A stretch of DNA of 64,000 nt from CAUPWF01 sp964367905. GTDB taxonomy: Bacteria > Bacillota > Clostridia > Lachnospirales > Lachnospiraceae. Of this stretch, positions 53,243 to 61,536 are shown piece by piece; the first letter of the stretch is position 1, and the number at the start of each line of letters is the position of its first letter. Position numbers and translations under genes: made by a program. The DNA lies in NCBI GenBank assembly GCA_964367905.1, contig CAYIZP010000007.1, positions 24,238 through 88,237 of the forward strand, read 5' to 3'. The notes beneath the pieces are model-generated. The model was not told the DNA's origin. It saw only the letters and a program-made list of their open reading frames with translations, and searched no databases.

Positions 53243-54085
53243 CTATCCCTTAATACCCGACGAAGCAACTCCTTCGATGAAGTATTTTTGAGAGATTAAA
53301 TATACAACAATAATTGGTACTAATGCCATTGTGGCTCCTGCCATCTGTAATGCATAGTTCGCATTATATTGTGCTTGGAACGATGCGATACCTACACTCA
53401 ATACCTGTTTCGTTAAATCGTTTATGTAAATCATCGGTCCAGTATAGTCATTCCATCCCCATGTAAATGTTAGAATTCCTAGAGCGATAAATGAGGATTT
53501 TACTAATGGTAAACAAATTCTATAATACATCTTTACAATACTACAACCATCAATTTTCGCTGCTTCCATTAATTCATCTGGAACTGCCATAAATGCCTGT
53601 CTCATAAAGAAGATTGAAAATCCTACGAAGAACATCCATGGTAAAATCGCTGCCCAAAATGTATTAATCAATCCTACTTGTCTATAGAACAAGAACTGTG
53701 GAATCAAGCGAATCTCTGCTGGAATCATCATCGCTGAGATGTATAACAAGAAAATCACCCTTTTCCCAACAAAGTTCAATTTTGCAAATGCAAAACCTGC
53801 CATCGATGCAAACATCAATCCAAATACTACGATAAATGCTGTATTTCTAGCTGTATTAAAATACCAACTCCAATACGGGAACTCTTCGAATATCTTTGTA
53901 AAGTTATTCAAAGTTGGCTCCATTGGAATCCATTGGATTGGGAATGCAAACACATCTCCCTCAACCTTGAACGATGTCGATACCATCCAAACTACCGGCA
54001 TTAACATCACGATACCTATAATTGCCAAAATAATGGTTTTCATAATTTTACCAACTAGGATTCGTCTTGTATTGCTCATTTTCAT
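53243..54085 (-). CDS. Carbohydrate ABC transporter permease (MalG-like), transporter 2
   Basis: The 280-residue CUT1 permease has six helices, the EAA loop ELMEAAKIDGCSIVKMYYRI and a C-terminus QKYFIEGVASSGIKG. It pairs with the permease 18 bp upstream and the lipoprotein 41 bp downstream. No ATPase gene is present. Confidence 0.93.
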   Translation of the reverse strand: MKMSNTRRILVGKIMKTIILAIIGIVMLMPVVWMVSTSFKVEGDVFAFPIQWIPMEPTLNNFTKIFEEFPYWSWYFNTARNTAFIVVFGLMFASMAGFAFAKLNFVGKRVIFLLYISAMMIPAEIRLIPQFLFYRQVGLINTFWAAILPWMFFVGFSIFFMRQAFMAVPDELMEAAKIDGCSIVKMYYRICLPLVKSSFIALGILTFTWGWNDYTGPMIYINDLTKQVLSVGIASFQAQYNANYALQMAGATMALVPIIVVYLISQKYFIEGVASSGIKG

Positions 54086-54103
54086 ATCTATTCCTCCTCC
54101 TAA

Positions 54104-54991
54104 TTAGTAGTTAACCCATTTCTTCTGTCCTATCCATTGAACCAATGTGATAAGCAAGATGATACAGAAGAAAATTACACCTGTTGCTGCTGCATATCCC
54201 ATCTTATAATTTACAAAGGCTTCGTTATAAATCATGTACACCAAGGTATAAGATGAAGTACCTGGACCACCGCCTGTCATAACTTTTGTCTCTGCGAAGA
54301 TTGAGAATGATGCAATACCCATTGTAATCGCCAAGAAAAATGTTGTTGGACTAATTAGTGGGAATGTGATAAATCTAAACTTCTGTAATCCTGAGGCTCC
54401 ATCGATCGATGCCGCTTCGTAATAAGACTTTGAAACTCCCTGTAGTCCTGCTAGGAAGATAATCATACAATATCCTAACATTCTCCATACCCAGAAGATT
54501 CCGATTGTAGGTGTAGACCAATCCACACTTGTAAGCCATCCTGGCGGATCAGAAATTCCAATCGATCTGAGCAACCCGTTGACTGGACCTAACTCTTCAT
54601 TGAATAAAGCCGCAAATACGATTGCTGCTGCAGTAATCGTTGTGATATATGGCAAGAAATATACGGTTCTCATCACACCTCTACCAAATATCTCCGTGTT
54701 AAGTATACATGCAAGAACTAGTGCGGAAATCAACAAGATTGGTACCCCAATCAATAAAATCTTTAAGTTGTTTAATAGACCATCTCTGAAATAAAGGTCT
54801 TGGACTACATTCAGATAATTCTCTACGCCTATAAACTCCGAACCTTCTATCCCCTTCATCATATTCCAATCCCAGAAACTTAGGAATGTAGAATAAATAA
54901 GTGGGTAAACCATAAATGCCAAAAATCCAAGCAGTGTCGGTAAAATAAACAAATACGCCGCTAGATTTTCGATAATGTGTTTTTTCTTCAT
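54104..54991 (-). CDS. Carbohydrate ABC transporter permease (MalF/UgpA-like), transporter 2
   Basis: The 295-residue CUT1 permease has a first helix at about 11-32, the EAA loop SYYEAASIDGASGLQKFRFI and TGGGPGTSSYTLVYMIY. It is the first gene of the second importer operon. Short palindromes at 55014-55048 lie in its upstream region. Confidence 0.93.
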   Translation of the reverse strand: MKKKHIIENLAAYLFILPTLLGFLAFMVYPLIYSTFLSFWDWNMMKGIEGSEFIGVENYLNVVQDLYFRDGLLNNLKILLIGVPILLISALVLACILNTEIFGRGVMRTVYFLPYITTITAAAIVFAALFNEELGPVNGLLRSIGISDPPGWLTSVDWSTPTIGIFWVWRMLGYCMIIFLAGLQGVSKSYYEAASIDGASGLQKFRFITFPLISPTTFFLAITMGIASFSIFAETKVMTGGGPGTSSYTLVYMIYNEAFVNYKMGYAAATGVIFFCIILLITLVQWIGQKKWVNY

Positions 54992-55013
54992 AAACTTCCT
55001 CCTTCATTTAGCT

Positions 55014-55048
55014 GTAGCTACCTTAGCTACGTATGTAGGTTCGCTACA
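55014..55048. promoter_or_regulatory. Paired palindromes upstream of ABC transporter 2
   Basis: GTAGCTA-CCT-TAGCTAC (55014-55030) and TGTAG-GTTCG-CTACA (55034-55048) lie side by side 23-57 bp before the start of the transporter 2 permease. They could be operators for the adjacent AraC-type regulators or leader hairpins. The rest of the 54992-55219 gap is AT-rich, apart from the GC-rich hairpin after the upstream operon. Confidence 0.4.
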
Positions 55049-55168
55049 CATGTAGGATACCATTATGATGTTTTTTTAGATATGTGTTATTTTTAGATTT
55101 CTTGATGTTTTTTTGGATGTTTTTCACACTTTTTTCATATGCAAGCCATAATTTGTTCATATTTTCGT

Positions 55169-55215
55169 CAGGGGGCGGGGGTAGGATAAACTCTGCTTTT
55201 ATCTCCCCTGTCCCC
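55169..55215 (-). terminator. GC-rich hairpin after the second two-component operon
   Basis: On the minus strand, GGGGACAGGGGAGATAAA pairs with TTTATC and the following CCCCC-G-CCCCC block around a 7-nt loop. It starts 4 bp after the response regulator stop. Such a GC-rich stem stands out in this AT-rich sequence. No U-tract follows, so it may stabilize or process the 3' end rather than act as a classic terminator. Confidence 0.6.
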
Positions 55216-55219
55216 AATA

Positions 55220-56728
55220 TTACTTGAGATATTGCTTGGGCGTAGATCCTACACATGATTTAAAGATACGGGTAAAATGCTCTACATTGCGGTAACCCAC
55301 GGCTTGGCTCACCTCATACACCTTGAGATTTGTTGTTTCCATCAATCTCTTGGCATGATTGATTCGTACATTTTTTAAGTACTCGCTGAACGAAGTTCCG
55401 AATTCTTTCTTAAACTTTGTACTAAAATAACTCTCGTTCAACCCTGCCACGCTCGCCACTTCCGCCAAGCATATTCCCTCATCTGCATAATTATCTGTAA
55501 TGTATCTTCGAACCAATTCCATGGTTGCCTCTACCTTATTATCTGTCTTCTGACTCACATACTCAAACAAAAATCGATTGAAATTATACATCCAGATCAC
55601 GTAGTCATTCTCATTGATTAGACGTTCTAGTTTCTCCGAGTACGAAACACTTTCTCCAAATACATTGGCAAAGGAATCCCCACTATGCTTTAACATAATT
55701 CCTTCTAGATATATCATATACAAACAATATTTATGCAACTTCTCTTTGCTATATTCAGCCATAGAGGCAAATAAAATTTCCTCTTCTTTTAGAAGCTTCT
55801 CATTGTCCCTCAATCGAAATGCATCTAACAATTGCGCATATCTCTCCTGTTCTCGCTCCAATTCTTGAAAATCTAGCACATCATTGTCTGTCTTTGCGAA
55901 GATTTTGCCTTCTCCATATACAAATCTCTGATCCAATAGTCTCGTACACTCGCTCAGTGCCAACTGCATATCTTCCACATTTGCATAAACGGAGGATAAA
56001 CTCATTGTCACCTTGAGGTTCATGTAATCGTTTAGAACCGATGCAACCTGCTTGCCTACTCGGGTTACATTTCGCTCCTCAAGGCCTACTTTATGGTATC
56101 GTAACAACAACAGAGAGTCCGTTTTCTCTGAATACTCACAATGTTCATACATACTTGGAATCTGCAAGATAATCTCTTTCATTGGGTCTACCAAATCATT
56201 TTGAACATCCTTGAATACCCCTCTTCGTTTCTGCTCCTCTGATAAATCGATTGAGATCAGGGCATACTCCTGTCCATCCTCTTTCATGGGAGTGATTCCA
56301 TCTAGAAAATCAGACAACACACTTCTCGTATTCACCTGCTCCGTGTCTTCACATAAGGCATCCAATTTTTTCCTCATACGTTGCAACAATTCCGTGATGT
56401 ATGCTTCTTCTAGATTCGTTTTCAATATATAATCATCTACGCCTAATTTGAACGCTTCTCTGACCAATTCATATTCATCAAAAGAACTCAGCGCTAGAAT
56501 CACAGCATTCTTGTGGTTAATCTCCCGTACAAATTCCAATCCATCCATAATCGGCATTTTCATATCAGTGATAACCAGATGAATGTCTTGTGAGGAAAAG
56601 AGTTCTAATGCTTGTTTTCCATTCCTTGCCTCGGCTACAATCTTCATATCAAACCGATTCCAATCAACCACATCTTTTAACGCAGCGCGAACTGCCACAT
56701 CATCATCCACAATCATTACAGAATACAT
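55220..56728 (-). CDS. YesN-type response regulator with AraC DNA-binding domain, system 2
   Basis: The 502-residue protein has a receiver domain (VMIVDDDVAVRAAL, phospho-acceptor in LVITDMKMPIMDG, Lys in DDYILKTNLEE), a long middle domain (about 130-390) and a C-terminal AraC helix-turn-helix (about 400-500, ending FKSCVGSTPKQYLK). It overlaps the kinase gene by 13 bp and ends an AraC-YesM-YesN operon. Likely targets are transporter 2 and the glycosidase operon (inference). Confidence 0.94.
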   Translation of the reverse strand: MYSVMIVDDDVAVRAALKDVVDWNRFDMKIVAEARNGKQALELFSSQDIHLVITDMKMPIMDGLEFVREINHKNAVILALSSFDEYELVREAFKLGVDDYILKTNLEEAYITELLQRMRKKLDALCEDTEQVNTRSVLSDFLDGITPMKEDGQEYALISIDLSEEQKRRGVFKDVQNDLVDPMKEIILQIPSMYEHCEYSEKTDSLLLLRYHKVGLEERNVTRVGKQVASVLNDYMNLKVTMSLSSVYANVEDMQLALSECTRLLDQRFVYGEGKIFAKTDNDVLDFQELEREQERYAQLLDAFRLRDNEKLLKEEEILFASMAEYSKEKLHKYCLYMIYLEGIMLKHSGDSFANVFGESVSYSEKLERLINENDYVIWMYNFNRFLFEYVSQKTDNKVEATMELVRRYITDNYADEGICLAEVASVAGLNESYFSTKFKKEFGTSFSEYLKNVRINHAKRLMETTNLKVYEVSQAVGYRNVEHFTRIFKSCVGSTPKQYLK

Positions 56729-58461
56729 GGTTCTTCCTCCCCTACTGGTATATAAATCAAGAACTTTGTTCCCTCTCCTAATTTGCTCTCAATCTTAAAG
56801 AACGAATTCTCTCCATAGTACAAGTGTAATCTTTTAATTACATTTGTCACACCGATTCTCCCAGGTTTTGTCTCATATCCATTTTTTATTTTCTCTAACA
56901 TCTCTTCTGACATCCCACATCCATTATCTTCTACGACTAATCTAAGGCTAGCGTCCTGTCTCGTGATTTCAATTCGAACCACACCCTCCTCTGCGGACTC
57001 TTGCAACCCATGAAAGACTGCATTTTCAACGAGCGGCTGCAAGATAAGCTTCGGTATCTTCATGTTTTTGCAAGTCTCGTCTAGACATATCTCAATATCG
57101 AAACTCTCTGCATATCGAATCTTCATAATATGAATATACGACTCTAGTATCCTAATCTCCTCATCAAGCGTATGCATGCTGTGATGATCTCGAAATGTAC
57201 AATCCATAATCTGCATCAAATTGTCCGTCATCTTTCGAATTCCTTCGTGCTTCGACACTTGCGCCATAAACTTGATCGTATTCAATGTATTCGAAAGAAA
57301 ATGTGGATTGATCTGTAATTGCAATACTTTCATCTCTTCCCGATGTTTTTCTTGCTCTTGCACTCGGTTCTCCTCCACCAATTTCTGTATGCGGTCAATC
57401 ATTTCATTGTATTTTTCTTGAATATTTTGTATCTCTGCAGGTGCACTTTCATCCACATAGATATTCGTAGTCTCTAGATTCAATCTTTGCATTTCCTTTG
57501 ATAGGTCGGAAACGGGCATTGCGATTGCATTGAAGAATCCACGGCCAAACAGGTAAAATATAGAGAATATAATAATTCCACCTACTAGAATCCCCATAAA
57601 ATAATAGAAATACTCTACCGCAATACTCGGGGCATCCAGCACTAATACAAAATCCATCCCCAAGCGCTCTATCTTGCTCTCGGAATAGAGCACACTCTCT
57701 CCCTCATCCAACAAGGTTAATTTATTCTCACCATCTATATATTTTTCTTCACTCGAAAAAACAACAGTTCCTGTTTCATCCACCAAATATGCAATATAAT
57801 CCGTTCCACTTAAATTCTCAAGATCTTTTAGAGAAATGCATTGTTGAAACATCACTCCGATATCTAGATTGTCGTCCACATCATAATTATCTAAGCTAAT
57901 TGCATAAATCAATTCTGCACGATCTGCATCTGTTAAACTAGGAATATAGTTTCCAGCCTCTTCTATAGCTACAACCACACCATTTGGTGTTTCCTTCGCT
58001 TCTTGATACCACCCCTTAGCGCGAATCTCCTCAATACTATACCTCATATAAGTCTTATACCCATATTCTTCATCACTATCAAAATAAAAATGTGCTCCAT
58101 CAATATATTGGTCTGGAGAATTTAAAAAACTGAAACTCTCATCCAACTCTGTATAGTACTCATATTCATCCAAGGATCCCCGCTCTGGATACTGCGCCAA
58201 AAGATCCATAACCTTATTATCATTCAAAAGCAAGAACTGACTAAATTTCATCGCTCCCGATTGAATTTCCTGCTCCAAAGGAATCGTCAAGTTTTCCAAC
58301 ATAACTTCTAGATTCTCTTTTTGCTCTTCTTGGTTTTGTACAAATAAAAGCGCTGTCGCAATTCCCATTAATAAAAAAATAGGCACTATAATATACAGAA
58401 GAAACCTTCTCCAAAATATGTGTTGTATATTTCTCTTCTTTTTAGCTTGAATCTCTTTCAT
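56716..58461 (-). CDS. YesM-type sensor histidine kinase, system 2
   Basis: The 581-residue kinase has membrane helices at about 17-37 and 285-307, an extracellular sensor between them and a HAMP-like linker. The phospho-acceptor histidine is in LQINPHFLSNTLNTIKFMAQ, and ATP-binding motifs are LILQPLVENAVFHGLQ and VEDNGCGM. It overlaps the AraC gene upstream by 20 bp and the response regulator downstream by 13 bp, so the three are translated together. Confidence 0.94.
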   Translation of the reverse strand: MKEIQAKKKRNIQHIFWRRFLLYIIVPIFLLMGIATALLFVQNQEEQKENLEVMLENLTIPLEQEIQSGAMKFSQFLLLNDNKVMDLLAQYPERGSLDEYEYYTELDESFSFLNSPDQYIDGAHFYFDSDEEYGYKTYMRYSIEEIRAKGWYQEAKETPNGVVVAIEEAGNYIPSLTDADRAELIYAISLDNYDVDDNLDIGVMFQQCISLKDLENLSGTDYIAYLVDETGTVVFSSEEKYIDGENKLTLLDEGESVLYSESKIERLGMDFVLVLDAPSIAVEYFYYFMGILVGGIIIFSIFYLFGRGFFNAIAMPVSDLSKEMQRLNLETTNIYVDESAPAEIQNIQEKYNEMIDRIQKLVEENRVQEQEKHREEMKVLQLQINPHFLSNTLNTIKFMAQVSKHEGIRKMTDNLMQIMDCTFRDHHSMHTLDEEIRILESYIHIMKIRYAESFDIEICLDETCKNMKIPKLILQPLVENAVFHGLQESAEEGVVRIEITRQDASLRLVVEDNGCGMSEEMLEKIKNGYETKPGRIGVTNVIKRLHLYYGENSFFKIESKLGEGTKFLIYIPVGEEEPCIL

Positions 58462-59335
58462 CTTCTACCATCTTCTTCCTATACTCTGTCGGCGATATTT
58501 TATATTTTTTCTTAAACTTCTTTGTAAAATATCCCACACTATTAAACCCAACGTGATAGCTGATATCTGTAATCATTTTCTCCTCATTATACAACAACTG
58601 TTCTGCATATTCTAGTCGTTGATTTGTGAGAAACTCCATCGGGGTCATAGAGGTTAGTTCCTTGAACAATCTTATAAAGTAAAACTTGCTCAGATTAGAT
58701 TCTTTCGCAAGTGCTTCTATCGTGATATCCTCCGCAAAATGTTCTTCCATATACTCAATTGATTTTTGAATCGACTGAATCTGTCGCTTCTGCTTCCTAT
58801 CCACATCCGTGCACAAGCCATACTCCTGATTCGAGTAGAACACATATAAGATCTGATATAGCTTTACCTTTATGCCCAACTCATAGGCGAATGGCTTTTT
58901 CTTGTCTAATACGATTAATTCTTCCAATATATTTCGCAACTCCTCGTGTAACACGTGTCCCACTGGGATCCGAGAGCTCAGCTGATACTTCTCCATCTTT
59001 AGTGGTTGAAGAAATTTCCTCTCACAATCATCACTCCGAGCAAAATCAAGAAACTGATAATCGAACAAAAATATTACCATCTTCTCTGGACATTCTATCT
59101 CAAAAGAATGAATGACTTTTTTATTAATGACAATAATGTCCCCTTGATGAAATGAAAACCTATGACCATCCAAAGTGCACTTCCCTGCACACTGACAATA
59201 CCAGATTTCTAGATTCTCATGCCAATGTGGTGTCAAAACGCGATAGGAAGAATTGAAATGAGGCGTATAGATATAAAATGGAAATTCTGGATTATCACGT
59301 TCAAATTTTTCTAGCAAGCTAAACTGAAATTTCAT
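58442..59335 (-). CDS. AraC family regulator with cupin sensor domain
   Basis: The start at 59335 (MKFQFSLLEKFERDNPEF) follows AAAGGGGTGG; the open frame before it is not coding. The 297-residue protein has an N-terminal cupin (LTPHWHENLEIWYCQCAGK and FSFHQGDIIVINKKVIHSFE) and a C-terminal double helix-turn-helix (about 190-290, FKKKYKISPTEYRKKM). It is divergent from the GH31 gene and first in an operon with a two-component pair. It probably senses a sugar and controls GH31. Confidence 0.92.
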   Translation of the reverse strand: MKFQFSLLEKFERDNPEFPFYIYTPHFNSSYRVLTPHWHENLEIWYCQCAGKCTLDGHRFSFHQGDIIVINKKVIHSFEIECPEKMVIFLFDYQFLDFARSDDCERKFLQPLKMEKYQLSSRIPVGHVLHEELRNILEELIVLDKKKPFAYELGIKVKLYQILYVFYSNQEYGLCTDVDRKQKRQIQSIQKSIEYMEEHFAEDITIEALAKESNLSKFYFIRLFKELTSMTPMEFLTNQRLEYAEQLLYNEEKMITDISYHVGFNSVGYFTKKFKKKYKISPTEYRKKMVEDERDSS

Positions 59336-59463
59336 TTTCCAAACCACCCCTTTCTCACAATTAGCAATATTGTACCACAAAACAGCAATAATCGAAATGA
59401 AAAATCATCCCAATTATCTTATGCTAATCTCAAAGAATAAACGTTGACCAAAAAGGAGGCACT

Positions 59464-61476
59464 ATGTTACTAGAAAAAAACAACAAACTATATTATCAAT
59501 ACGACGGCGAAACTGTAGAGATTCAAGCCTGGGGCAAGGACAGCTTCCGTATCCGTGCCAGCATGAAACCTGAGATTCCAGAAAAAGACTGGGCTCTACT
59601 CCCTCAAGAATCTGTTTCCTGCACCATTCATATCACAGAAGAGATGGGAATCATCACAAACGGTAGAATTCGCGCCGAAATCAGTCACTTCGGACACCTT
59701 ATGATATATTCTGATGAAACCTTAATCCTAGACGAATATTTAAGAAACTATGCTCCAAATTTCGAAGCACCATACAACGCACCGATTTTCCTCAACGCAC
59801 GTGAATTTAAGCCAAGAATCGGTGGCGACTACGAATTATCTATCCGCTTTCGCTCTCTGTCCCGCACAGAAAAAATCTATGGCATGGGACAGTATCAGCA
59901 AGAAATTTTGAATCTAAAGGGTGCCGAATTAGAACTCGCCCAACGCAATTCACAAGCATCCGTTCCATTTATGGTATCTTCTTTGGGCTATGGCCTATTA
60001 TGGAATAACCCTGCCGTTGGACGTGTCAGCTTCGGGACAAATGTCACTACCTGGTATGCTTCTTCTACCGATGTCATGGACTATTGGATTACTGCTGCCG
60101 ACACTCCCAAGGAAATTCTCCAAAACTATGCTAAGGCGACAGGAACTGTTCCAATGATGCCAGAGTGGGCAACGGGATTCTGGCAGAGCAAGATGCGTTA
60201 CCGCTCCCAAGAAGAACTATTAAATATCGCAAGAGAATATAAAGAACGAAACATCCCTCTATCTGTCATTGTCATCGATTATTTCCATTGGCTACACGAA
60301 GGCGAATGGAGTTTTGATAAACGTTACTGGCCAGATGTAGAGGCAATGTGTAAGGAATTAGAGGAAATGGGTATCAAACTCATGGTGTCCGTATGGCCAA
60401 CAGTAGAACATGCCAGTGAAAATTATAAAGAAATGCTAGAAAAAGGCTACTTAATGAAGGTAGAACGCGGTGTCCGCTATACCATGGTATTTCGAAATGC
60501 AACCATACATTACGACCCTACTAGAGCCGAAGCCAGAGAATATCTCTGGAGCAAAATCAAGAAAAACTATTACGACAGAGGAATTCACTGCTTCTGGTTA
60601 GATGAGGCCGAGCCTGATCTGACTGCCTATGACTTCGATAACTATCGTTATTCCACAGGTTCTGCACTACAAGTCGGCAATACCTTTTGCATCGATTATG
60701 CCAAAACTTTCTATGATGGGATGACTGCATGTGGCGAAGATAAGGTATTGAGTCTCATCCGTTGTGCCTGGGCTGGTGCTCAGCGCTATGGCGCCCTCCT
60801 TTGGTCTGGAGACATCGACTCCACCTTCGAAAGTCTCAGAAGGCAAGTTGCAGCCGGGTTGAATGCGGGTATGGCTGGCATACCTTGGTGGACAAGTGAC
60901 ATCGGTGGATTCAGTCATGCAGATGTGACAACCGAAACATGGCATCAACTCTTCCCTCGTTGGTTTGCTTGGGCAACCTTCTGCCCTGTCATGCGACTTC
61001 ACGGAGTTCGTATGCCCGAAGAGCAGCCGATTCGTGACAAAGATGGCATCCACTTCGAAGGAACAGGTAGTCCAAACGAAGTCTGGAGCTTTGGCGATGA
61101 CAACTACGAAACATGCAAAAAATTCATCCAAATTCGCAATAACCTAAAGGACTATATTCTCGAACATATGAAGATTGCCCATGAGACAGGTGACCCTATG
61201 ATGCGCCCGCTCTTCTACGATTTCCCTGAAGACGAGTTATGTTATACGGACGAAACTGAAACAGAGTTCATGTTCGGACCAGATATCTTGGTAGCCCCAA
61301 TTCTCTACGAGAATTGCTTTGAGCGCACCGTTTACCTTCCAAAGGGGAGTAATTGGACAAATGTATGGACGAAAGAGGCATTTGAAGGTGGTCAAATAAT
61401 TTTAGTTCAAGCACCATTAGATAGTATTCCAGTATTCTCACGAAATGGTTTGCAATTAACATTATTTAATTTATAG
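59464..61476 (+). CDS. Glycoside hydrolase family 31 (alpha-glucosidase / alpha-xylosidase-like)
   Basis: The 670-residue protein has an N-terminal beta sandwich (about 1-225), a TIM barrel (about 226-590) and C-terminal beta domains. The nucleophile Asp is in CFWLDEAEPDLTAYDF and the acid/base Asp is in LLWSGDIDSTFESLRRQV. WWTSDIGGFSHADV and VMRLHGVRMPEEQP are further GH31 blocks. There is no signal peptide, so it cleaves imported alpha-linked sugars. The SD AAGGAGG is strong. It is divergent from the AraC regulator and followed by a terminator. Confidence 0.95.
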   Translation: MLLEKNNKLYYQYDGETVEIQAWGKDSFRIRASMKPEIPEKDWALLPQESVSCTIHITEEMGIITNGRIRAEISHFGHLMIYSDETLILDEYLRNYAPNFEAPYNAPIFLNAREFKPRIGGDYELSIRFRSLSRTEKIYGMGQYQQEILNLKGAELELAQRNSQASVPFMVSSLGYGLLWNNPAVGRVSFGTNVTTWYASSTDVMDYWITAADTPKEILQNYAKATGTVPMMPEWATGFWQSKMRYRSQEELLNIAREYKERNIPLSVIVIDYFHWLHEGEWSFDKRYWPDVEAMCKELEEMGIKLMVSVWPTVEHASENYKEMLEKGYLMKVERGVRYTMVFRNATIHYDPTRAEAREYLWSKIKKNYYDRGIHCFWLDEAEPDLTAYDFDNYRYSTGSALQVGNTFCIDYAKTFYDGMTACGEDKVLSLIRCAWAGAQRYGALLWSGDIDSTFESLRRQVAAGLNAGMAGIPWWTSDIGGFSHADVTTETWHQLFPRWFAWATFCPVMRLHGVRMPEEQPIRDKDGIHFEGTGSPNEVWSFGDDNYETCKKFIQIRNNLKDYILEHMKIAHETGDPMMRPLFYDFPEDELCYTDETETEFMFGPDILVAPILYENCFERTVYLPKGSNWTNVWTKEAFEGGQIILVQAPLDSIPVFSRNGLQLTLFNL

Positions 61477-61486
61477 AGAGAAGGAC

Positions 61487-61533
61487 AAACATACCACCCT
61501 TTAAGTAATTAACCTAAAAGGTGGTATGTTTTT
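61487..61533. terminator. Bidirectional terminator after GH31
   Basis: AAACATACCACC (61487-61498) pairs with GGTGGTATGTTT (61520-61531), with further CTTT/AAAG pairing inside and T-runs on both strands. It separates the convergent GH31 and surface protein genes. Confidence 0.85.
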
Positions 61534-61536
61534 GAG

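Noticed and set aside
55171..55183. G-quadruplex candidate GGGGGCGGGGGTAGG
   Set aside because: Only two long G runs plus one GG are present, and the bases are better explained as an arm of the adjacent hairpin.
55044..55256. Minus-strand open frame of 70 codons between the second two-component operon and transporter 2
   Set aside because: It overlaps the end of the response regulator gene, spans the GC-rich hairpin, has no SD and has no recognizable sequence.
60667..61131. 154-codon frame antisense to the GH31 gene
   Set aside because: It lies wholly inside an intact GH31 gene with all catalytic motifs and has a composition expected for a shadow frame.
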